19,285 nucleotides of DNA. Source: Thermoflexibacter sp. Lineage in GTDB: Bacteria > Bacteroidota > Bacteroidia > Cytophagales > Thermoflexibacteraceae. The notes beneath the pieces are model-generated. The model saw only the letters and a program-made list of their open reading frames with translations. It had not been told where the DNA came from and made no database searches. Made by a program: the position numbers and the translations under genes. The stretch spans positions 1 through 19,285 of the forward strand of contig JALOMS010000163.1 of the NCBI GenBank assembly GCA_025455345.1, in the 5' to 3' direction. Within the stretch, counting starts at the first letter, position 1. Every line of letters begins with the position of its first letter. Positions 1-7,793 of this stretch are shown one piece after another.

Positions 1-2
1 AA

Positions 3-98
3 GTAACCAACGATTTAGACGCTATTATTCATAAAATAGTCCATAAGACCTATTATGAAGAATTAGACATGGAGTTATTAGGTATTACCAGCCCATAA
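3..98 (+). CDS. C-terminal end of an unidentified protein (5' end outside window)
   Basis: The only frame open from the left edge to a stop reads 31 residues and ends ELDMELLGITSP before TAA at 96-98. I do not recognise the family, and the fragment is too short for a domain call. It ends 116 nt before the chemoreceptor start on the same strand. That this frame is coding at all is inferred from its openness in an AT-rich region and its mixed, protein-like composition. Confidence 0.4.
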   Translation, partial: VTNDLDAIIHKIVHKTYYEELDMELLGITSP

Positions 99-214
99 AT
101 TAGATATTTTCTAATATTTTTTCCAAATTGCTGTGCGAAAAACAGTATTTTTATTAGTTTTAAATATAAATTGTATGTCTTTTTTAGTGTTATCTCACAC
201 CTAATTGGAACAAA

Positions 215-3200
215 ATGGATGAGTTAAATGAAATTTCTTTTCAAGATTTCGAAGAAGAAAAGTCGCAAATAAAGCAATTGCCTGTACATGAGCAATTAAA
301 ACGCCTCAATATCAGCGATTGTGAACATATTCTGCAAGTAAGCCAAGAGCCTATCATCATCATAGACCCTTTTGAGCGGATTCTCTTTTACAACAAAGCG
401 GCAGAGCATCTTTGGAGATATACCCAAGAAGAAGCCTTGGGTTCTTCTATCACCGCACTTATCCAAAGCGATTGGGAAGATAAGCCCAAAGGATTCATTG
501 TCAATTATCTTTCATCGTCTGAATCCTCTCGCGAAGGCAGAGAAGCAGAAGCTGTTCTCAAACACGGCGGATATATGCCTATTAGATTAAAAATGGTGGA
601 AACTCAACAAGATGGAAAGCCCGCCTTAGCTATTTTTGCCACAAATATCGCCAAAGAGCGACAACTCCACAACGAAAAGGAAGAATACAAGGAAGAACTG
701 AAACAAAACTTAGAACAATTAGAAGAGGTACACCAAAGTTATCACCAAAAAATCCAAGATTATGAAACTCAGCTACATCTGCTAAGAGCGCAGAATCAAC
801 AACAAGCCGAGCTGTTAGCCAAATCTAAAACCGCACAAGAAGAACTCCAACAAAACGCAGAAGAACTTAAATCAACACAAGACCACCTGCGCCAAAATAT
901 GGAGAAGATGTTCGAAACTCAAGAACAACTTAGCTCCAAAGAAAAAGAAATCAGCGAAATAGCCAAACGCTTCGAGAGCATTTTAGAAGGGTGTAACGAT
1001 GCAGTAATTACAGCAAATCAGCAAGGTATCATTGAGTTTTTTAACCAAGCCGCAGAAGCACTTTGGGGATATACTAAAGAAGAAGCTATTGGCAAAGATA
1101 TAAAATTACTCATGCCCGAAGAACACGCTACCCAACATGACGATTATATGCGTAATTACTTCCTGATAGGGGAGCAAAAAATAATCGGGAAAGGAAGAGA
1201 ATCAGAGGCTCTGGACAAATACGGTAATAAAGTCCCAATTAATCTGACAGTTACAGAAGCCAAAATAGGAAATGAATCCATTTTCACCGCATTTATTCGC
1301 AATATTACCAAAGAAGTAGAAACACGCAACCAAAGAAAAAAAGCAGAGGAAAGTCTTATCAAAGTTACCAAACGCTATGAGCAAATCTTAGAGGGTTGCT
1401 ATGATGCAGTAGTAGCCGCTAATGCCCAAGGATACATAGAGTTTTTCAATAAATCAGCCGAACAGCTTTGGGGGTATAGCCGCGACGAGGTCATGGGTAA
1501 AAAAGTAGAAATGCTCATGCCCCAACTACACGCCGTACAGCACGATACCTATATGCAAAATTATATGCAAACAGGAGTAGCCAAAATCATAGGCATAGGG
1601 AGAGAAGTAGAAGCACTTACCAAAAATGGAAATTTAGTCCCTGTCCTACTCACAATAGCCGAAGGGAAAGACGAAAACCGCTCCGTATTCACTGCATTTA
1701 TCAAGGATATTACCCAAGAGGTCAATCTCCGCAAACAAAGAGACTCCACAGAAAAGACATTAAGAGAAAATTTGGAAAAATTAGGTGAAATCCAAGCACA
1801 ACTCCAAGAGAGAGAACAAGCAATGGCGGCACAGCTTTCTGCTATTAACTCTGCTTTCGGCTTTGTAGAGTTTGATAGTCAATGTCGTATTACTTATGCC
1901 AACGACATCTTCCTCCATCTAATGGGATATAATCTGGAAGAAATTAAAGGAATACATCATCAAATATTCGTAACGCAAGACCAAGCAAGTTCGGAAGAAT
2001 ACAAAGCGCATTGGGAAAATATACTCAATGGTAATGCTAAAGTTGGTAACTTTAAGAGAATCAATAAAGAAGGCAAAGAAATCTGGCTCAATGCCACTTA
2101 TACACCTATCTTCGACGAGAAAGGCAAGGTTATCAAAGTTATCAAATTAGCCAATGACGTAACCGATTTTACACTCTCTTTGCAAGCTGTAAGCAAGTTT
2201 TTAAACGAAATCAAAAAAGGTAATTTTGAAGCCAATTTTGATATTGATGAAAACAAAGCACAAGGAGAAATAGCTCAAATGATTAAAGACAATATAGACC
2301 TTAGAAATACACTACAAAATATTGTCAGAGAAACCAATAGAGTAGTCAATCTGGCGGGACAGGAAGGCATACTTAGTGAAAGATTGCGTTTGGAAAATAC
2401 AGAAGGTTCTTGGAAAATTTTATTAGATTCTATCAATCTCTTATTAGATTCTATATTCAAACCTATCATTGATGTTAATAAAGTAATTTTAGGATTATCT
2501 ATGGGAGATTTGACCCAAAACTTTGAGGTCAATGCCAAAGGTGATATAGCAGACATGGTCAATGCCCTGAAGATAGCTATCCGCAATCTAAATGAATTAC
2601 TTAAAAATATAGACGTAGGAATCAAATACGTAGCAAAATCCTCCAATGAAACACTTGGCAAGGCAGAAAGCATGAAAGTAAATACCACAGAAGTAGTAAC
2701 TGCTATCCAACAAATGGCAGATGGCGCGCAAGAACAAGCCGTTCGCATAGATGAATCTTCTCGCTTAGTAGAAAATATACTCAAATCCTCAAATGAAATG
2801 GCAGGAAGAACTGCCATCATTGACAAAGCGGCAGAAATGGGACAGAAAAGTAGCGAAGCAGGACTTCAAAGCATCAAGCAAGTCGTCAATAGCATGAATG
2901 AAATCGCCAAATCTGCCAATTTTACCTCGTCCTCTATTTCAGCCTTGAGCAATCGCTCAGAAGAAATCTCGCGTACACTGAATGTCATCACCGAAATCGC
3001 TTTCCAAACCAGCCTGTTATCTTTGAACGCCTCCATAGAAGCCGCACGCGCAGGAGATGCTGGCAGAGGCTTTGCCGTAGTCGCAGAAGAAATCAAAAAA
3101 TTAGCAGAAGACTCCAAACGCTCTGCCGTAGAAATAGAAAAAGTCATTAGAGATATGCAAAAAGACGTAAATTTGGCAAATAAAGCCATAGAAAAAATGC

Positions 3201-3526
3201 AGTTGAACGTGGATAATGGCAATGAAGCAACTTCTGAAGCACAAAATGTATTTGAGCAAATCAGCCGTTATAGTACCCAAAATCTGGCTCTTTCTAAGGA
3301 AATCCTTGCTTCTACCCAAGCGCAAAAAGAATCTATCAGTGTAGTAGTCAAAAATATAGAAAAGATAGTAGTAGTTTCCGAAGAAACAGCCACAGGAACA
3401 CAAGAAATAGCGAGTTCCTCACGACAGTTAGGCAGTATGGTAAGCGAGGTAGCTGTTACCAATAAAGACTTAGTTACCATCGCCCAACAGTTGAAAGAAA
3501 GCATTAATAGATTCAAGTTGAATTAA
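215..3526 (+). CDS. Soluble methyl-accepting chemotaxis protein with four PAS domains, two of them FixL-like
   Basis: Cytoplasmic chemoreceptor of 1103 residues, predicted to pass sensory input to CheW/CheA. There is no signal peptide or hydrophobic membrane segment. Domains in order: PAS1 about 38-148; a Gln/Glu-rich coiled coil about 150-250; PAS2 about 252-368; PAS3 about 387-503; a short coiled coil; PAS4 about 540-655; HAMP-like helical repeats about 656-800; MCP signalling domain about 800-1100. The hairpin tip is canonical: IAFQTSLLSLNASIEAARAG followed by GRGFAVVAEEIKKLA (about 928-963). PAS2 and PAS3 are close duplicates, both with LEGCxDAV...AN, LLMP/MLMP, QHDxYM, KIIGxGRE and FTAFI. 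H308 and H443 align with the haem ligand His200 of Bradyrhizobium FixL, and R328 and R463 with its Arg220; FixL Arg206 is replaced by Asn (N314, N449). PAS1 and PAS4 lack the His. Haem binding is inference. The ATG start follows an AT-rich leader without an obvious Shine-Dalgarno site, as is usual in Bacteroidota. No CheR-tethering pentapeptide is evident; the protein ends INRFKLN. Confidence 0.95.
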   Translation: MDELNEISFQDFEEEKSQIKQLPVHEQLKRLNISDCEHILQVSQEPIIIIDPFERILFYNKAAEHLWRYTQEEALGSSITALIQSDWEDKPKGFIVNYLSSSESSREGREAEAVLKHGGYMPIRLKMVETQQDGKPALAIFATNIAKERQLHNEKEEYKEELKQNLEQLEEVHQSYHQKIQDYETQLHLLRAQNQQQAELLAKSKTAQEELQQNAEELKSTQDHLRQNMEKMFETQEQLSSKEKEISEIAKRFESILEGCNDAVITANQQGIIEFFNQAAEALWGYTKEEAIGKDIKLLMPEEHATQHDDYMRNYFLIGEQKIIGKGRESEALDKYGNKVPINLTVTEAKIGNESIFTAFIRNITKEVETRNQRKKAEESLIKVTKRYEQILEGCYDAVVAANAQGYIEFFNKSAEQLWGYSRDEVMGKKVEMLMPQLHAVQHDTYMQNYMQTGVAKIIGIGREVEALTKNGNLVPVLLTIAEGKDENRSVFTAFIKDITQEVNLRKQRDSTEKTLRENLEKLGEIQAQLQEREQAMAAQLSAINSAFGFVEFDSQCRITYANDIFLHLMGYNLEEIKGIHHQIFVTQDQASSEEYKAHWENILNGNAKVGNFKRINKEGKEIWLNATYTPIFDEKGKVIKVIKLANDVTDFTLSLQAVSKFLNEIKKGNFEANFDIDENKAQGEIAQMIKDNIDLRNTLQNIVRETNRVVNLAGQEGILSERLRLENTEGSWKILLDSINLLLDSIFKPIIDVNKVILGLSMGDLTQNFEVNAKGDIADMVNALKIAIRNLNELLKNIDVGIKYVAKSSNETLGKAESMKVNTTEVVTAIQQMADGAQEQAVRIDESSRLVENILKSSNEMAGRTAIIDKAAEMGQKSSEAGLQSIKQVVNSMNEIAKSANFTSSSISALSNRSEEISRTLNVITEIAFQTSLLSLNASIEAARAGDAGRGFAVVAEEIKKLAEDSKRSAVEIEKVIRDMQKDVNLANKAIEKMQLNVDNGNEATSEAQNVFEQISRYSTQNLALSKEILASTQAQKESISVVVKNIEKIVVVSEETATGTQEIASSSRQLGSMVSEVAVTNKDLVTIAQQLKESINRFKLN

Positions 3527-3559
3527 TATTTAGCACGTAAAATAACTTTGATTAGCCGT

Positions 3560-4093
3560 ATGACCCCAGAAAAAGACGAAAACAAGTTTGAAAAATTAGT
3601 AGCCCTTACTACCTCTTTTGTAGCTGTAGGCTTAGCGATTTCTACCATCTTGAACAATGCCGCAGGAGATGACCTATTGGTTTTTAGGAGTGATGCCAAT
3701 AACAAATGGAGCTATTTCCAATCCAAAAGTATCAAACAAAACATGGTGGAAATAGAGCATGACAATCTCTCTTTGGAAATAGAAGACGAAATGCTCACTG
3801 AAACTTTTAAAACCAAAATCAGAGAAAAACAAGCATTTTACAAAGAGGAAATCAAACGGTATGAATCAGAAAAAGCCCAAATATCCAAAGAAGCCAAAGA
3901 GGCAGAAGATAAAATGGAAAAAGCAGACAAAAAGGGCTTAAAACTTGATTTGGCGGAAGCACTCTACCAAATTTCTATTATCATGTCAGCAATTGCCCTC
4001 ATAGCCAAAAACAAATCTACTTGGTACATGAGTTTGGTATTAGGCATAGGTGCAGTATCATTTACTTGTTATGCCCACTTTTTGATGCCTTAG
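3560..4093 (+). CDS. DUF4337-like small membrane protein with central coiled coil
   Basis: A protein of 177 residues from the ATG at 3560; an in-frame TTG at 3548 would add four residues. One hydrophobic segment lies near the N terminus (about 13-35: LVALTTSFVAVGLAIS). The motif NNKWSYFQSKSIKQ follows and resembles the conserved core of DUF4337 (ND-K-W-x-Y-x-Q-x-KS-x-K). Next is a charged Lys/Glu-rich coiled coil (about 90-130), then two closely spaced C-terminal membrane helices (about 134-175). Family function is unknown. The gene begins 33 nt after the chemoreceptor stop on the same strand, so co-transcription is likely. The family call rests on my recollection of the motif. Confidence 0.75.
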   Translation: MTPEKDENKFEKLVALTTSFVAVGLAISTILNNAAGDDLLVFRSDANNKWSYFQSKSIKQNMVEIEHDNLSLEIEDEMLTETFKTKIREKQAFYKEEIKRYESEKAQISKEAKEAEDKMEKADKKGLKLDLAEALYQISIIMSAIALIAKNKSTWYMSLVLGIGAVSFTCYAHFLMP

Positions 4094-4112
4094 TGAAAAA
4101 TGTGTATCTTTG
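4081..4112 (+). promoter_or_regulatory. Bacteroidota-type promoter for the ATPase/TOPRIM-like/trpB operon
   Basis: TTTG at 4081-4084 is followed after 20 nt by TATCTTTG at 4105-4112. This is a full match to the Bacteroidota sigma-ABfr pattern TTTG-N19-21-TAnnTTTG. It overlaps the last codons of the DUF4337-like gene and would start transcription near 4119, about 60 nt upstream of the ATPase ATG. Confidence 0.7.
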
Positions 4113-4180
4113 AATAATAAAACTCATAGACTATTAAAAGTAGCTGTTTATGAAGTACTTATAAATTATAAAATAGTAAA

Positions 4181-5452
4181 ATGTTACAAGAAATTACAAT
4201 CAAAAACTTCAAATCCATCGCAGAGGACACCATCGAACTCGGTCGGGTAAATGTATTTATTGGCGAAAATGGTTGCGGGAAGTCCAATATTTTGGAGGCG
4301 GTGGGGTTTGCGAGTGCTTTGGAAAATGGTAAGATAGAATTAGAAACATTAGTAGAAAAAGGCATTAGAGTAGCTAAACCTTCTTTAATGAGAGGGTCTT
4401 TTAGTAAGAATAAAAATAAAGATAAAATAGAAATCTCGTTATCTTTTTCAAAGGATAAAAAATTAGACCTTCACTTAATTCCAAACTCAGAAGACAAAGA
4501 TGATATTTATGCAAATTGGATTGAAGAAGAATTAGTTACATCTATTCAAAAACTTACTTCATTTTATCAAAATATAAAAGCAATAGGAGATGAGAAAGAA
4601 TTTCTTGAAGTATTAAAAAATGTTATTCCTATTTTAGAAAAAAATAACCAAGGTAATGACAAATTAAGCAAGGAATCTTCAGAGATGCTTAGTGCATTTA
4701 AAGGGATATTACCACTCCCAAATGCCCCGGATGATAGTCTTTATTTTTCAGACTATTTTCAATCTTTTTTTTCCCATTTTGTAATTTATTCATTAAGCAC
4801 TCCAATTTTAAGAGGTTTATTAGACGATAGCAACATAGACCCTGTTGGAATTTATGGTGGAAATTTAGATGTACTTATTGCCAATTTTGACAAAGAGGAA
4901 AGAAAAGAATTGTTGGAATACAATTATTTGATAGATTGGTTGGATAGTTTTGTAGTTGATACCAATGATATTTTGAAATTGAAAGGTTATAAGCTAAACC
5001 GCAGTCAATCAACACTTTATTTTACAGACAAGTATATGATGAAAAAGAACAACATCTTTTCATCAGAAAATGCCAATGAAGGAATCTTGCACGTTTTGTT
5101 TTACTTGGCGTTAATGATTAGCAAGCGCACGCCCAAGTTTTTTGCCATAGATAACATTGAATCTTCCTTGAATCCGCATTTGTGTAGGCACTTGATGACC
5201 GAGCTTTGTAAGTTAGCAAAAAAACACGACAAACAGTTATTGATTACTACCCACAATCCTGCAATTCTTGATGGATTGAATTTATTTGATGAAGAAGTTA
5301 GGTTATTCGTGGTTTCAAGGAATAAGACAGGACACACCAAAACACGTAGAGTTAAATTAAAGCCAGATGTCCAAAATAAAATGGGGGAAAAATACAAACT
5401 ATCAGAGCTTTGGACAAGAGGGTATTTAGGGGCAATTTCTGAAAACTTTTAA
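4181..5452 (+). CDS. AAA family ATPase (AAA_21/OLD-like, ABC/SMC-type head)
   Basis: A protein of 423 residues of the predicted-ATPase class related to RecF/SMC/OLD heads. It opens MLQEITIKNFKSI, the typical N-terminal strand. Walker A is GENGCGKS at 28-35. A signature-like ENANEG lies at about 297-301. Walker B is FFAIDNIE at 320-327, followed by SSLNPHL. The switch histidine is H358 in LLITTHNP. The position usually occupied by the catalytic Glu after the Walker B Asp is Asn (N325), with Glu two residues on (E327), so ATP turnover may be atypical. The middle (about 60-290) is variable and replaces the usual coiled coil. Only three nt (GCT) separate its stop from the next ATG, so it is translationally coupled to the TOPRIM-like gene. 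ATPase plus small TOPRIM partner recalls split OLD-type systems such as AbiL or PARIS. The defence role is inference; the ATPase assignment is firm. Confidence 0.9.
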   Translation: MLQEITIKNFKSIAEDTIELGRVNVFIGENGCGKSNILEAVGFASALENGKIELETLVEKGIRVAKPSLMRGSFSKNKNKDKIEISLSFSKDKKLDLHLIPNSEDKDDIYANWIEEELVTSIQKLTSFYQNIKAIGDEKEFLEVLKNVIPILEKNNQGNDKLSKESSEMLSAFKGILPLPNAPDDSLYFSDYFQSFFSHFVIYSLSTPILRGLLDDSNIDPVGIYGGNLDVLIANFDKEERKELLEYNYLIDWLDSFVVDTNDILKLKGYKLNRSQSTLYFTDKYMMKKNNIFSSENANEGILHVLFYLALMISKRTPKFFAIDNIESSLNPHLCRHLMTELCKLAKKHDKQLLITTHNPAILDGLNLFDEEVRLFVVSRNKTGHTKTRRVKLKPDVQNKMGEKYKLSELWTRGYLGAISENF

Positions 5453-5455
5453 GCT

Positions 5456-6154
5456 ATGGAAATAGGCATTGTTGCAGAGGGTCATGCAGACCAATTTGTA
5501 ATTAGAAATATTCTATACTCTTTTGATATAGAAAAAGATAACATCAGATTTTTGCGCCCTGAATTGGCAAGTGATGAAACAGAAATAAATGGCAAAAAGC
5601 AAAAAGAACGCGACAATGAAGATAATGCACGAGATTTTGGTAGTTGGACTAACGTAAAAAATGATTGTGAAAGCAAATTTCCTTTTCGTCATTTTTTTGA
5701 AAATCCATTGGAAGAAGAAAGAATAATGATAATTCAATTGGATACAGACACTTGCTCTCAATATGACGTACAGGAGGTATTTAACCCTAAAACATTTGCT
5801 GATTTCCAAGAAATGAGAAATAGAGTTATCCAAAAAGTGGACGAATGGTTAGGGAATGACTACATAGGAAAACTTCTATATGCAATTTGCATTAGACAAA
5901 TGGACGCTTGGGTACTTACTTTGTATGCAACTCAAAATGAAAAAGATACAGGTTTAATCGCTATGCCAAAGAATGAATTAAATAGTTTGAAGGCATACAA
6001 AAGCGTAAAAAGTTATAGACAAATTAGAAAAAGATACGAAATATTATCTGGTGATTTTTCTAATAAAAAGAAATTAAAAAAAGCAATAGAGTATAACCAA
6101 AGCCTAAAAGACTTTGTAGAATCAGTAGCAATTACAACCGCAACTACATCTTAA
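5456..6154 (+). CDS. TOPRIM/DUF4276-like protein, partner of the AAA ATPase
   Basis: A protein of 232 residues. The N terminus, IGIVAEGHADQFVIRNIL, has the Glu-Gly of a TOPRIM-like fold (E8, G9). The acidic pair follows in MIIQLDTDT (D96, D98). The later motif IRQMDAWVL (D150, W152) matches the place of the E-I-E-A-W element of DUF4276-type proteins. These residues could bind a divalent metal for nuclease or phosphotransfer chemistry. The C-terminal third is Lys/Tyr-rich. Base composition is AT-rich like the ATPase and unlike trpB downstream. Position three nt behind an AAA_21 ATPase is the usual arrangement for ATPase-TOPRIM/RloB-like defence pairs. Family placement comes from motif order only; an RloB-like relative is the main alternative. 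Confidence 0.7.
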   Translation: MEIGIVAEGHADQFVIRNILYSFDIEKDNIRFLRPELASDETEINGKKQKERDNEDNARDFGSWTNVKNDCESKFPFRHFFENPLEEERIMIIQLDTDTCSQYDVQEVFNPKTFADFQEMRNRVIQKVDEWLGNDYIGKLLYAICIRQMDAWVLTLYATQNEKDTGLIAMPKNELNSLKAYKSVKSYRQIRKRYEILSGDFSNKKKLKKAIEYNQSLKDFVESVAITTATTS

Positions 6155-6158
6155 AAAT

Positions 6159-7343
6159 ATGCAATACACAGTAAACCAAAGAGGATATTACGGCAAGTTT
6201 GGCGGAGCATACATTCCAGAAATGCTCTACCCAAACGTAGAAGAATTAGAAGGCAATTACTTGAAAATCATCAACTCACAAGATTTTCAGCAAGATTTTC
6301 AGCAATTATTGCGGGATTATGTAGGCAGACCTACTCCCCTTTACTTTGCCAAACGCCTATCTGAAAAGTACAATACCAACGTCTATCTGAAAAGAGAAGA
6401 CCTGAACCACACAGGCGCGCACAAAATTAATAATACCATTGGGCAGATTTTGGTGGCAAAACGCTTGGGGAAAACCAGAATTATTGCTGAAACAGGCGCA
6501 GGACAGCACGGCGTAGCTACGGCAACGGTGTGTGCGCTGATGGGCTTGCAGTGCATCGTCTATATGGGCAAGGTGGATATAGAGCGTCAAAAGCCCAACG
6601 TGGAGCGAATGAAAATGCTGGGTGCAGAGGTACGACCAGCCCTAAGTGGTAGCCAAACCCTCAAAGACGCTACCAATGAGGCAATTAGAGATTGGATTAA
6701 CAATCCCATAGATACGCATTACATCATTGGCTCGGTAGTAGGTCCTCACCCTTACCCTGACATGGTGGCGCGTTTCCAAGCGGTAATTAGTGAGGAAATT
6801 AAGCAACAATTGCTTTTTAAAGTGGGCAGAGATTACCCTGACTACGTGCTTGCGTGCGTAGGCGGAGGGAGCAATGCCGCAGGTGCTTTTTACCACTTTT
6901 TGGACAACCCCAAAGTTAAACTCATTGGTTTGGAGGCAGGAGGCAAAGGCGTAAACAGTGGACACTCCGCCGCCACTACTATTTTGGGCAAAACGGGTAT
7001 TTTGCACGGAAGCAAGTCCCTCCTCATGCAAACCGAAGATGGGCAAGTGGTAGAGCCTTATTCTATTTCCGCAGGTCTGGACTACCCTGGCATTGGTCCT
7101 ATTCATGCTCACTTATTTGACACGCAAAGAGCTGAATTTCATCCTATTACTGATGAGGAGGCAATGCAGGCAGGCTTGCTTTGCAGTAGATTAGAAGGCA
7201 TTATTCCTGCCATAGAAACCGCTCATGCCGTTGCATATTTGGAAAAATTAAAAGCAAAACCCAACGAAATCGTAGTAATCAATCTATCAGGCAGAGGAGA
7301 TAAAGACTTACAAACCTACATCAAATGGTTTGAAGAAAAGTAA
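6159..7343 (+). CDS. trpB: Tryptophan synthase beta chain
   Basis: Catalyses the PLP-dependent condensation of indole with L-serine to tryptophan, normally in a complex with TrpA in the cytoplasm. At 394 residues it has standard TrpB1 length. Visible features: start of the fold YGKFGGAYIPE; PLP lysine K89 in HTGAHKINN; catalytic E111 in AETGAGQHG; PLP-phosphate loop GGGSNAAG (235-242); SAGLDYPGIGP (304-314); C-terminal SGRGDKD (377-383). All key residues are present. The ATG lies only four nt after the stop of the TOPRIM-like gene. I see no TAnnTTTG element immediately upstream, so expression probably depends on the promoter at 4081-4112. No other trp gene is in the window, so trpB is detached from the trp operon here. 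Its G+C is higher than that of the two genes before it. Confidence 0.98.
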   Translation: MQYTVNQRGYYGKFGGAYIPEMLYPNVEELEGNYLKIINSQDFQQDFQQLLRDYVGRPTPLYFAKRLSEKYNTNVYLKREDLNHTGAHKINNTIGQILVAKRLGKTRIIAETGAGQHGVATATVCALMGLQCIVYMGKVDIERQKPNVERMKMLGAEVRPALSGSQTLKDATNEAIRDWINNPIDTHYIIGSVVGPHPYPDMVARFQAVISEEIKQQLLFKVGRDYPDYVLACVGGGSNAAGAFYHFLDNPKVKLIGLEAGGKGVNSGHSAATTILGKTGILHGSKSLLMQTEDGQVVEPYSISAGLDYPGIGPIHAHLFDTQRAEFHPITDEEAMQAGLLCSRLEGIIPAIETAHAVAYLEKLKAKPNEIVVINLSGRGDKDLQTYIKWFEEK

Positions 7344-7368
7344 ATCAAAATTCTTTCTGCTAAATATT

Positions 7369-7407
7369 TTAGGCTATCTGACTTAAGAGTAGATAGCCTA
7401 ATTTTTT
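7369..7407 (+). terminator. Rho-independent terminator after trpB
   Basis: An 11-bp perfect stem (7369-7379 with 7391-7401, core TAGGCTATCT/AGATAGCCTA) with an 11-nt loop is followed by TTTTTT. It starts 25 nt after the trpB stop and closes the ATPase/TOPRIM-like/trpB operon. Confidence 0.9.
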
Positions 7408-7410
7408 ATA

Positions 7411-7657
7411 CTATTTTTTTTGTTTAACTAATTAATCATAAATATTAAACAAAATTAAACAGAATAGAATATTCAAATATTAGTATAAAAAATAGATTAC
7501 GAATATTAAAAAAATATTAAATATATAAAGTTTTGATTATGAATATTTTATGAATTTTATGTCAAAATATTTAATTAAATTTAGATTTATTCTAAACAAT
7601 TTTAATTTTTAGGCGTTTATATTTTTGAAAAATGTTTAACATTTTTGCAAAAAAAAC
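7411..7657. other. Extremely AT-rich intergenic stretch without genes
   Basis: About 250 nt made almost only of A and T, with many TTAAT/AATATT words, lies between the trpB terminator and the icd promoter. I see no ORF, RNA gene or hairpin with a GC core. It may act as a curved or UP-element-like region, but nothing specific is visible. Confidence 0.5.
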
Positions 7658-7690
7658 TTGAAAATAATTCACAAAATTTATTTAACTTTG
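7658..7690 (+). promoter_or_regulatory. Bacteroidota-type promoter for icd
   Basis: TTG at 7658-7660, a 22-nt spacer and TAACTTTG at 7683-7690 match the Bacteroidota pattern. Predicted start is near 7697, leaving an untranslated leader of roughly 95 nt before the icd ATG at 7794. Confidence 0.65.
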
Positions 7691-7793
7691 CATCAAAACT
7701 AATACTTAGCGTTTTCTTACTTTTTAACACCATTTAGAAACTTATTTGTTTAACTTATTAATAAAAAACAATCAAATACACTAAACAACTGAT

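Noticed and set aside
2275..3222. Long minus-strand open frames inside the chemoreceptor gene
   Set aside because: They mirror the codon pattern of a clearly coding plus-strand gene, have Ser/Leu-rich low-complexity translations and match no family.
4181..6154. Gabija or Septu defence system
   Set aside because: Gabija GajA carries ATPase and TOPRIM in one protein with a UvrD-like partner, and Septu pairs an ATPase with an HNH nuclease; neither fits the two proteins seen here.
6642..7112. Minus-strand open frame of 156 residues inside trpB
   Set aside because: Falls in the conserved core of trpB and has no domain or start signal.
7620..7627. TATTTTTG as the icd -7 promoter element
   Set aside because: No TTTG or TTG lies at the correct distance upstream; the TTG-N22-TAACTTTG pair at 7658-7690 is better.
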